Positions 46,574 to 53,928 of a stretch of DNA of 64,000 bases are shown in pieces. Made by a program: the position numbers and the translations under genes. The stretch covers positions 4,032,501 through 4,096,500 of the forward strand of contig NZ_CP120638.1 of the NCBI RefSeq assembly GCF_029537235.1. The letters run 5' to 3'. The stretch's first letter is position 1; every line of letters starts with the position of its first letter. Source of the DNA: Rhizobium sp. 32-5/1. Lineage in GTDB: Bacteria > Pseudomonadota > Alphaproteobacteria > Rhizobiales > Rhizobiaceae. Below the pieces are notes generated by a model. It made no database searches, had not been told where the DNA came from, and saw nothing but the letters and a program-made list of their open reading frames with translations.

Positions 46574-47477
46574 GGATCACCTCCGAGTGCTTCTGCAGAC
46601 GCTTGCCATAGGCTTGGCTCGTCCGGTCAAAAATGATGGCGATGGCGACCAGCGCAAAGCCGTTCAGGAATCCGACGGTGAAGAACTGGTTGTTGATCGC
46701 CTGCAGCACGTTGCGGCCGAGACCGCCGACGCCAACCATGGATGCGACCACGACCATGGCGAGCGACATCATGATGGTCTGGTTGATGCCAGCCATGATG
46801 GTCGGCAGGGCAAGCGGGATCTGCACGTTCTTCAGGCGCTGCCACTGGGATGAACCGAACGCATCGGCTGCTTCCAGCACTTCCTTGTCGACCAGCCGAA
46901 TACCCAGGTTGGTCAGGCGGATCATCGGCGGAACCGCATAGATGACGACGGCGATCAGGCCGGGCACCTTGCCGATGCCGAAGATCATGACGACGGGAAT
47001 GAGGTAGACGAAGCTTGGCATCGTCTGCATCACGTCGAGGACCGGATTGATCACCGACTGCGCCCGCTCGGAACGCGCCATAAGAATGCCGATTGGTATG
47101 CCGACCAGAATGGCGATTAAGGTACAGACCGTGACCATGGCCAGGGTGACCATCGTATCGTTCCACAACCCGACAAGGCCGATCGCCAGCATTGAGGCGA
47201 TGGTACCAACGGTGATCTTGATGTCGCGGCTGCCGTAATAGACGATCGCGACCATCGCCGCGAGAATGATGATCCACGGTGAGTTGACGAAAAGATTTTC
47301 GAGAAAGTTCAAAAACACCTGGAGCGGCTGCACCAGGACGTCGATGGCATTCGTGTAGGCACGGACAAGCCCCTTGAAGCCTTCGTCCACGCTTTTGCGG
47401 ACCATGCGGATAGTCGTATCGTCGATCGCTGGAAATTTACAAAGCAGATCTGGCAAGAAACTGCATACTGTCGCCAT
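46566..47477 (-). CDS. choW: Betaine/choline ABC transporter permease (ProW/ChoW)
   Basis: This is a 303-residue inner-membrane permease. It has hydrophobic helices and the binding-protein-dependent transport loop GIRLVDKEVLEAADAFGSSQWQRLKNVQIPLALPTIMAG. The middle segment SERAQSVINPVLDVMQTMPSFVYLIPVVMIFGIGKVPGLIA is typical of ProW-type permeases for compatible solutes. It starts around 47477 (MATVCSFLPDLL). The binding-protein gene lies 323 bp upstream with a terminator in between, which would reduce its expression relative to the binding protein. Confidence 0.92.
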   Translation of the reverse strand: MATVCSFLPDLLCKFPAIDDTTIRMVRKSVDEGFKGLVRAYTNAIDVLVQPLQVFLNFLENLFVNSPWIIILAAMVAIVYYGSRDIKITVGTIASMLAIGLVGLWNDTMVTLAMVTVCTLIAILVGIPIGILMARSERAQSVINPVLDVMQTMPSFVYLIPVVMIFGIGKVPGLIAVVIYAVPPMIRLTNLGIRLVDKEVLEAADAFGSSQWQRLKNVQIPLALPTIMAGINQTIMMSLAMVVVASMVGVGGLGRNVLQAINNQFFTVGFLNGFALVAIAIIFDRTSQAYGKRLQKHSEVIHG

Positions 47478-47753
47478 GTCGTTCCCCTTTTTTAACCGGA
47501 AATTTTATAGGCCGGCCGTGTCATCGAACAGGTTACCTGTTCCAGCACGGACTTTTCGCTGGTCTCTGCGGACCCCGGCATGTTTTTTGATCCGTCGTGC
47601 GCCCCTCCGGACGTCATGACATTTCAACATCGAACATGAACGTTGAAAAGGGCGCTGGCCGTATTTCGTTCATGGGCTGAAACGTGGCAGTTTCCGGTCT
47701 CGCCTGCTTTGTTGTTTGCGACGCCTAGACCGGGTGTTTTGCGCATCAAGCGC

Positions 47754-47788
47754 AAAAAGGCAGCGAACCGCTACGGTCCACTGCCTTC
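47754..47788 (-). terminator. Intra-operon (attenuating) terminator between binding protein and permease genes
   Basis: AAGGCAG at 47757-47763 pairs with CTGCCTT at 47781-47787, with CCGTAGCGG-type inner pairing. On the minus strand a TTTTT run follows. It lies 13 bp after the binding-protein stop (47801). Such partial terminators often keep the periplasmic receptor in excess over the membrane complex. Confidence 0.8.
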
Positions 47789-47800
47789 TTCCTTATCGGA

Positions 47801-48799
47801 TCAAAGCGCTGCCTTGACCTTTTCAGCGACGTCAGGAGCAACCCACTTGGTCCACATGTCGGGATAGGTTTCCAGGAAGTGCTTTGCTGCATCTTCGTTG
47901 GTGCCCTGGTTTTCATCCATCCAGGCGAGAACCTTGTTGACCGTGCCGTTGTCCCAGTTGCGGGCCTTGACATAATCCATGGCAACGCCGGCCTTCTCGG
48001 AGAAAGCCTTGGTAACGACCGTGAAGACGTCGGACGTCGGGTAGGAGTTCACCTTCGGGTCTGCGCAATCCGGCACTGCCGTGCACTTGTCCCACTCGGC
48101 CTTGTCGTTCTCGACGCCGAAGCTCAGGCGGGTCATCTCGTACTTGCCGAGGATGGCGGTCGGTGCCCAATAGTAGCCAAGCCAGCCCTTCTGCGAGCTG
48201 AAGGCGTTGGAGATCGATCCGTCGAGACCGGCAGCCGAGCCGGTATCTACCAGCGTGAAGCCTGCTTCTTCAGCCTTGAGAGCCTTGAACAGGTTGGCCG
48301 TCGAAACCTGGCAGTTCCAGCCCGAAGGGCAATTGATGATGGCGGCCTTGGACGCGTCTTCCGGAGCCGGGAACAGTTCCGGATGCTTCAGGGCATCCTG
48401 AACTGTCTTGATGTCGGGGTTGGCGTCGGCGAGGAATTTCGGAATCCACCAGCCTTCGACGCCGCCTTCATTGAGGATCTTGGCTGCCTCGATCAGGCGG
48501 CCTTCCTTGATGGCAGCATCCAGGGGCGTGCGCACGGCATTGACCCACATTTCCGGAGCCATGTCGGGCTGGCCCTTCTCGTTCATCGACGTGAAGGTCG
48601 GCATTGTATCGCCGGTGACGAGTGTTGCCGTGCAACCGTAGCCGTTCTCAAGAATGAACTTGTCGACATGCGCGGCGACGCCGGCTGATGCCCAGTTCAT
48701 TTCAGCGATGCTGACTTCGCCGCAATCGGCGGCAGATGCGGAACCGGCGATCGCGTAGAACCCGGCGGCGATGATGGTGGAAGCGAGGAGCTTCTTCAT
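47801..48799 (-). CDS. choX: Betaine/choline ABC transporter periplasmic binding protein (ProX/ChoX-like)
   Basis: This is a 332-residue secreted receptor. The signal peptide MKKLLASTIIAAGFYAIAGSASA precedes ADCGEVSIAEMNWASAGVAAHV, a start typical of glycine betaine/choline receptors. Aromatic residues for a cation-pi cage are present (EGWWIPKFL, GYYWAPTAIL, AEMNWASAG), as expected for quaternary ammonium ligands. It is the first gene of the transporter operon (promoter in the A/T-rich gap above 48800). With bmt next to it and the methyl-transfer module in the window, glycine betaine or a related betaine is the likely ligand. Confidence 0.9.
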   Translation of the reverse strand: MKKLLASTIIAAGFYAIAGSASAADCGEVSIAEMNWASAGVAAHVDKFILENGYGCTATLVTGDTMPTFTSMNEKGQPDMAPEMWVNAVRTPLDAAIKEGRLIEAAKILNEGGVEGWWIPKFLADANPDIKTVQDALKHPELFPAPEDASKAAIINCPSGWNCQVSTANLFKALKAEEAGFTLVDTGSAAGLDGSISNAFSSQKGWLGYYWAPTAILGKYEMTRLSFGVENDKAEWDKCTAVPDCADPKVNSYPTSDVFTVVTKAFSEKAGVAMDYVKARNWDNGTVNKVLAWMDENQGTNEDAAKHFLETYPDMWTKWVAPDVAEKVKAAL

Positions 48800-49526
48800 G
48801 TTTAAGACCTCCCAGTCTTAATGCAGCGGAAAATCTGGAGGCAACGCGGGATACTGCCCTCCCGGCCACCCAATTGATTGATATCAGCAGCATAGGGGCG
48901 CGCTTTCGGGCAATGCCGCATATGGTGCCCCCGCTGCAACGGTGTAGAGCTTTTTGTCCGGCCGCGGAACCCTGTCGCCAGCCGGCTCTCTTTTGACCGC
49001 ATAGGGGCAGCCTATTTGTTCCTCCGCAGAAATCAACCTCCGGAATTGGCCATCACGGCCTTTTGCGGCGCAAGGCATGGCTGCAGGGGGCTGACAAGCC
49101 GTTGATTTGTCTTGATGCCGGCACCATTTTTGAGCATGACAGCCGCGAATTGCCGCAAAATTTGCCCTGACCTTCAATTGTCGCGTTTTGCCCGTTTTAT
49201 TGCAGACGTTTTTTATCCCGAATGCGCCGTGTCGCGTTTTTTTGCAGTCTCAAAAAAATTCGAAAAATAATGAAATTCATCTTTGATTCATCTCTCACTA
49301 ACCATCCGGTAACGATGTCAGGCTAATTGTTTTCCTGCGGCGGGGGACAACTGCCGCCCGCCCGGATCAGGTTTTGCGTCCCGGGCCGGAGCGATCTTCG
49401 GCGTATTTTCGAAGAGGCCATGCGTATTGTGGCAGACCGCACAGTTCCTGACGGGGCTGGTGCGGTTTTCGCGTTTGGGGCCTGACTGTCCTTCAGAGCG
49501 TTTTGTTTGTTGTTTTCTCCGCGCAC
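48800..49526. other. Long intergenic region upstream of the transporter operon, no gene recognised
   Basis: These 730 bp hold only short overlapping frames without conserved motifs, so I see no gene. The promoter of the binding-protein gene should lie just above 48800. The A/T-rich stretch around 49190-49320 (runs of T and A, for example AAAAAAATTCGAAAAATAATGAAATTC) stands out from the GC-rich surroundings and may hold regulatory DNA. Confidence 0.4.
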
Positions 49527-49558
49527 GAAAAAACCGCATCGCTTGCGCGATGCGGTTT
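49527..49558 (-). terminator. Strong Rho-independent terminator (minus strand)
   Basis: AAACCGCATCGC (49531-49542) and GCGATGCGGTTT (49547-49558) form a perfect 12-bp stem with a TTGC loop. On the minus strand it is followed by TTTTTT. It implies a minus-strand transcript entering from the right, i.e. a small gene or RNA between 49559 and 49983. Confidence 0.9.
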
Positions 49559-49591
49559 CCAAATTTCATTGCCTATGGCCGTCGGTGGTGT

Positions 49592-49735
49592 TCAGCCGAC
49601 GCTACGCGTGCGGATGAAGCCGAGCGGGCCGATCGGCGCCGTCATGACAGTGTTACGGACACGCGACTGGTTGTCCGGGACAACAGAGTTCCAGGCGATC
49701 TGGACGAAATTTGGCTTGCTGAAGATGAACAACAT
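49592..49735 (-). CDS. Putative small protein upstream of a strong terminator
   Basis: A 47-codon frame from ATG 49735 reads MLFIFSKPNFVQIAWNSVV and ends GPLGFIRTRSVG just before a perfect terminator. Nearly all codons end in G or C, as in real genes here. AAGG lies about ten bases upstream. The frame is open further upstream to 49954, so a longer product is possible. I do not recognise the family. It might also be a small RNA that merely looks coding. Confidence 0.45.
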   Translation of the reverse strand: MLFIFSKPNFVQIAWNSVVPDNQSRVRNTVMTAPIGPLGFIRTRSVG

Positions 49736-49983
49736 GGGGCGTGTGACCTTGGATGTGGCGCGGACATCCGCGCCGTGATGGCATGGCGCTGATATACGCC
49801 TGATATGGTGCAAATCAACAATCAAATTCGCCATGCGATGTCGCATTCTGGAAGGTTCATGCTTCCGGTTCAGCAAGAGTTGAAACGGGTTGAAATACGG
49901 CGTGAAGACACCGGGTCGAACAAGGCGGAATTGCGGCAAAACAAGGCTTTGCATGGGGCGGACGCGGTGCTAATGAAACAGCC

Positions 49984-51438
49984 ATGACAAAGACGATCAT
50001 GCTTCAGGGAACCGGCTCGGATGTCGGAAAAACGGTATTGGTGGCTGGTCTCTGCCGGCTTGCCGCAAACAGAGGCTTGAAGGTTCGCCCGTTCAAGCCA
50101 CAGAACATGTCGAACAATGCGGCCGTGGCCGATGACGGCGGCGAAATCGGCCGGGCTCAATGGCTTCAGTCGATGGCCGCGCGCGTTCCGTCCTCCATCC
50201 ACATGAACCCCGTTTTGCTCAAGCCGCAGTCGGAGACCGGCAGCCAGATCATCGTTCAGGGCAGGGTCGCCGGACAGGCGCGCGGACGCGATTACCAGGC
50301 GCTCAAGCCAAAGCTGCTCGGCGCCGTCATGCAGAGTTTCGAGACCATCTGTTCCGGAGCCGATCTGGTCATCGTCGAGGGGGCCGGTTCACCGGCGGAA
50401 ATCAACCTGCGGGCAGGGGATATCGCCAATATGGGCTTTGCTACCAGGGCCAATGTGCCGGTCGTGCTGGTCGGCGATATCGATCGCGGTGGCGTGATTG
50501 CGTCGCTGGTCGGCACGCACACGATCCTGCCGGAGGACGACCGTCGGATGATCACAGGCTACTTGATCAACAAGTTCCGGGGCGACGTGTCGCTTTTCGA
50601 CGACGGCATTGCTGCCGTCAGCCGTTTTACCGGCTGGCCTTGTTTCGGTGTCGTTCCCTGGCTGAAAAGTGCCACGCGTCTGCCGGCGGAAGATTCTGTG
50701 GTTCTCGACAAGCTGACGCGCGGTACCGGCAGGGCGCTGAAGGTTGCAGTCCCCATGCTGTCGCGGATTGCCAATTTCGACGATCTTGATCCCTTGGCAT
50801 CGGAGCCGGAGGTCGATCTCGTCTTTGTGCCACCTGGCGAACCTCTGCCTGTCGATGCCGGTCTTGTGGTCATCCCCGGTTCGAAATCGACCATTTCCGA
50901 TCTTCGCGATTTCCGCGCCCAAGGGTGGGATCGCGACCTTCAGGGACATGTCCGCCGCGGCGGCCATGTCATCGGACTTTGTGGCGGCTTCCAGATGCTC
51001 GGCAGTCGGGTTACGGATCCCTCGGGCATCGAGGGTGATCTCACGGAAATTGAAGGGCTCGGCCTTCTGGATGTCGAAACGGCAATGGCACCTGAAAAGA
51101 CGGTGAGAAATGTGCAGGCCTGGTCACTGCAGCATGACGTGGTGCTGCAGGGTTACGAGATCCATCTCGGCGTGACGACCGGGCCTGATTGCATGCGCGC
51201 ACCGGTGTCGATTGACGGGAGACCGGACGGCGCCATGTCGCCAAACGGACGGATCCTCGGAACTTACTTGCACGGTCTGTTTTCAAGTGATGCCTATCGC
51301 GCGGCGTTGCTCGCGGACTTCGGCATTGTCGGCAGCGGCCTCAACTATCGTCAGACGGTAGATGATGCGCTGGATTCCGTTGCGGGCGAACTGGAGGCCG
51401 TCCTCGATCGCCAATGGCTCGATACGCTGATGTCCTGA
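49984..51438 (+). CDS. cobQ: Cobyric acid synthase
   Basis: This 484-residue enzyme amidates the b, d, e and g carboxyls of adenosylcobyrinic acid a,c-diamide using glutamine and ATP. The N-terminus has the BioD-like P-loop TGSDVGKTVLVAGL and the motif RPFKPQNMSNNAAV. The C-terminal type 1 glutamine amidotransferase shows the nucleophile Cys in GLCGGFQMLG and the catalytic His in YLHGLFSSDAYR. It begins at ATG 49984. It is followed by the cobalamin riboswitch of the next operon and has its own upstream region, so it may be regulated separately. Confidence 0.96.
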   Translation: MTKTIMLQGTGSDVGKTVLVAGLCRLAANRGLKVRPFKPQNMSNNAAVADDGGEIGRAQWLQSMAARVPSSIHMNPVLLKPQSETGSQIIVQGRVAGQARGRDYQALKPKLLGAVMQSFETICSGADLVIVEGAGSPAEINLRAGDIANMGFATRANVPVVLVGDIDRGGVIASLVGTHTILPEDDRRMITGYLINKFRGDVSLFDDGIAAVSRFTGWPCFGVVPWLKSATRLPAEDSVVLDKLTRGTGRALKVAVPMLSRIANFDDLDPLASEPEVDLVFVPPGEPLPVDAGLVVIPGSKSTISDLRDFRAQGWDRDLQGHVRRGGHVIGLCGGFQMLGSRVTDPSGIEGDLTEIEGLGLLDVETAMAPEKTVRNVQAWSLQHDVVLQGYEIHLGVTTGPDCMRAPVSIDGRPDGAMSPNGRILGTYLHGLFSSDAYRAALLADFGIVGSGLNYRQTVDDALDSVAGELEAVLDRQWLDTLMS

Positions 51439-51590
51439 AACTCGACCCCACGGGTGAGATTCACACAGGACTTCGCATCGACGGTCGGCGAGTGGATGAC
51501 CGTAGGCATGGTCGCACTTGTCCAATCCGCTGATTGACTTTGCCGCCAGCCGCCCATAATCATCGGCCATTGGATGGTTCCCGCAGGGCG

Positions 51591-51951
51591 CTTTGTCTTG
51601 CGGGAGTAAATGGGAATGCGACAGGGTGGACCCAGATCGGGCACTCTTATCGCAGCCGACCCCGCGACTGTAGAGCGGTCAGGGTTCGCCATCCGGGAAA
51701 GCCTGTCCTTCGGGAGATGCCGCATGGTGCGGCACGCTGGAGACGCAGGCCCAACCGGAAAAGCCACTGGAGTGGCATCATGATCAGCCGGGGCAGGACG
51801 CCTCTTTGTCTACGAATCGTCCACCTCTTCATGATGTCCGTCGATTGCGATCTTGCAATCTGGCGCGAAAACTCCGGGAAGGCGAGGCGGACCCGTTCGC
51901 ACCTTTTCGGTGCGTGAACCCGCGAGCCAGGAGACCTGCCACCCGACAAGG
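51591..51951 (+). promoter_or_regulatory. Long cobalamin riboswitch upstream of cobP-cobW-cobN operon
   Basis: The core blocks appear in order: GGGAATGCGACAGGGTGG (51611-51628), a GCAGCCGACCCCGCGACTGTAGAGCGG block (51652-51679), CCACTGGAG (51763), CCGGGAAGGCG (51876) and the B12 box CGAGCCAGGAGACCTGCC (51923-51940). P1 can be 51591-51597 paired with 51945-51951 (one wobble). At about 360 nt it is much longer than usual because one arm carries some 150 nt of extra sequence. Corrinoid is expected to repress the cob operon. Confidence 0.9.
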
Positions 51952-52001
51952 GCATACTGCCCGCCTACGGGACGTTTCCCGATGCCAGCACGGAGGTTGT
52001 C

Positions 52002-52091
52002 ATGGCTCTATCAACCGGTTTGCGCGTGCGCGCGACCTTGCGCTTGCGTCGATTCAAAAGCCCACCCGTTCTTTTGCGCGCCATCGGCTGA
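52002..52091 (+). CDS. Putative 29-residue leader peptide/small protein between riboswitch and cobP
   Basis: An ATG at 52002 with a good CGGAGG site six bases upstream opens a 29-codon frame, MALSTGLRVRATLRLRRF and ending PPVLLRAIG, stop at 52089-52091. It is arginine-rich and amphipathic in character. cobP begins 15 bp later. It could be a translation-coupling leader for the riboswitch platform or an uncharacterised small protein. No family is recognised. Confidence 0.5.
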   Translation: MALSTGLRVRATLRLRRFKSPPVLLRAIG

Positions 52092-52106
52092 CGGCGGGAT
52101 CACATC

Positions 52107-52631
52107 ATGACATCGACAGCAACCGGATCCGTGCTCGTTCTGGGCGGCGCCCGATCCGGAAAATCGAGCTTTGCCGAGGCGCTGGTGACGGCGTCGGGGC
52201 TCGACATGTATTATGTCGCCACGGGACGGGCCTGGGATGGCGAGATGACGGCAAGGATTAGCGAACATCGCAGCCGCCGCGGCTGCGAATGGACGACATG
52301 CGAAGAGCCGCTGGCGCTGGTCGATTGCCTGGCCGGGATCGATGCACCCGGTCGCGTCGTTCTGGTGGATTGCCTGACGCTATGGGTCACCAATCTGATG
52401 ATGGAGGAGCGCGACATGACGGCGGAATTTTCGCGCCTTGCCGACTACATCCCGACCGCCGCCGCAAAGCTGATTTTCGTTTCCAATGAAGTCGGCCTTG
52501 GCATCGTGCCGGAAAACCGCATGGCGCGCGATTTTCGCGACCATGCCGGCCGGCTGCACCAGATCATCGCGGCAAAGGCCGCCGAAGTTTACTTTATCGC
52601 GGCCGGACTGCCGTTGAAAATGAAGGGTTGA
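52107..52631 (+). CDS. cobP: Bifunctional adenosylcobinamide kinase/guanylyltransferase
   Basis: This 174-residue enzyme phosphorylates adenosylcobinamide and then forms GDP-cobinamide. The P-loop [14 protein letters not shown] is at residues 11-22; the guanylylation His is likely in [23 protein letters not shown] and [18 protein letters not shown] are conserved family motifs. It is the first standard gene after the riboswitch and leader ORF. cobW starts 2 bp behind its stop, which indicates coupling. Confidence 0.95.
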   Translation: MTSTATGSVLVLGGARSGKSSFAEALVTASGLDMYYVATGRAWDGEMTARISEHRSRRGCEWTTCEEPLALVDCLAGIDAPGRVVLVDCLTLWVTNLMMEERDMTAEFSRLADYIPTAAAKLIFVSNEVGLGIVPENRMARDFRDHAGRLHQIIAAKAAEVYFIAAGLPLKMKG

Positions 52632-52633
52632 AC

Positions 52634-53713
52634 ATGACACTCGCAAAAGCCCCACTCGCCAAGGGCGGCAACGGAAAGATTCCGGCCACCGTGATCACCG
52701 GCTTCCTCGGCGCCGGCAAGACGACGATGATCCGCAACATCCTGCAGAATGCCGGCGGCCGCCGCATTGCGCTGATCATCAACGAATTCGGCGATCTCGG
52801 CGTGGACGGCGATGTGCTGAAGGGCTGTGGTGCTGAAGCCTGCAGCGAGGACGACATCATCGAACTGACCAATGGCTGCATCTGCTGCACCGTCGCCGAC
52901 GATTTCATCCCGACCATGACCAAGTTGCTCGACCGCGAAAATCGCCCCGATCACATCGTCATCGAGACCTCCGGGCTTGCGTTGCCACAGCCGCTGATCG
53001 CCGCCTTCAACTGGCCGGACATCCGCACGCAGGTGACCGTCGATGGCGTGATTACCGTGGTCGACAGCGCCGCCGTTGCGGCCGGTCGTTTTGCCGACGA
53101 TCACGACAAGGTCGATGCGTTGCGTGTCGAGGACGACAATCTCGACCATGAAAGCCCGATCGAGGAGCTTTTCGAGGACCAGTTGACCGCGGCCGATCTG
53201 ATCGTTCTCAACAAGACAGATCTGCTCGATGCCGCCGGCCTGCAGTTCGTGCGCGGCGAAGTCGCCTCGCGGACCAGCCGCAAGCCGACGATGATCGAGG
53301 CGAAGCACGGCGAGGTTTCCGCCGCCATCCTGCTGGGCCTCAACGTCGGTACCGAAAGCGACATCGCCAACCGCAAGTCGCATCACGAAATGGAGCATGA
53401 GGCCGGCGAGGAGCATGACCACGACGAGTTCGACAGTTTCGTCGTCGAACTCGGCGCGCTTGCCGATCCCGCCGCCTTCATCGAAAAACTAAAGGGGATC
53501 ATTGCCGAACACGATGTGCTGCGCGTCAAGGGCTTTGCCGACGTGCCGGGCAAGCCGATGCGCCTGCTGATCCAGGGCGTCGGCACCCGCATCGACCAGT
53601 ATTTCGACCGCGCCTGGGCGACCGGTGAAGTTCGCCGCACGCGTCTCGTCGTCATCGGCCTGCACGACATGGACGAGGCCGCGGTGCGCGCGGCCATCGA
53701 AGCGGCGGTTTAA
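52634..53713 (+). CDS. cobW: Cobalamin biosynthesis GTPase/metallochaperone CobW
   Basis: This 359-residue G3E-family GTPase is thought to deliver cobalt for the CobN-catalysed insertion. The P-loop TGFLGAGKTT is near residues 22-31, the metal site GCICCTV contains the conserved CxCC motif, and TKxD is NKTDLL. A histidine- and acid-rich segment HHEMEHEAGEEHDHDEF lies between the GTPase and C-terminal domains and probably binds metal. ATG 52634 is preferred to a TTG six bases upstream. Repeated DNA follows the stop before cobN. Confidence 0.94.
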   Translation: MTLAKAPLAKGGNGKIPATVITGFLGAGKTTMIRNILQNAGGRRIALIINEFGDLGVDGDVLKGCGAEACSEDDIIELTNGCICCTVADDFIPTMTKLLDRENRPDHIVIETSGLALPQPLIAAFNWPDIRTQVTVDGVITVVDSAAVAAGRFADDHDKVDALRVEDDNLDHESPIEELFEDQLTAADLIVLNKTDLLDAAGLQFVRGEVASRTSRKPTMIEAKHGEVSAAILLGLNVGTESDIANRKSHHEMEHEAGEEHDHDEFDSFVVELGALADPAAFIEKLKGIIAEHDVLRVKGFADVPGKPMRLLIQGVGTRIDQYFDRAWATGEVRRTRLVVIGLHDMDEAAVRAAIEAAV

Positions 53714-53744
53714 AAATGTCGAGCAGGTCAAAGAGAAACCCCTC

Positions 53745-53893
53745 TCCAACCCCTCCCCACAAGGGGAGGGGCTTGGCCTGCGGTTGCGGCCTGCTCTGTA
53801 TTTCACTCCCAAGTCTTCTATCAGCTCGATTGCCGTTTGCCTGGGTATGAAGGTGCAACGAGTTAGTCCCTCCCCTTGTGGGCAGGGGTTGGG
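53745..53893. repeat. Pair of inverted palindromic repeats (MITE-like) between cobW and cobN
   Basis: CTCCAACCCCTCCCCACAAGG with GGGAGGG (53745-53773) is matched in inverted orientation at 53867-53893 (CCCTCCCCTTGTGGG with CAGGGGTTGG). The core CTCCCC-CAAG-GGGAG is itself palindromic and is related to the elements inside cobN. The two copies bracket about 95 bp, giving a MITE-like unit of roughly 150 bp. Confidence 0.75.
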
Positions 53894-53928
53894 TTGCGGA
53901 CTTTCCTCTCGGAGAACCGGAGGTCTTC

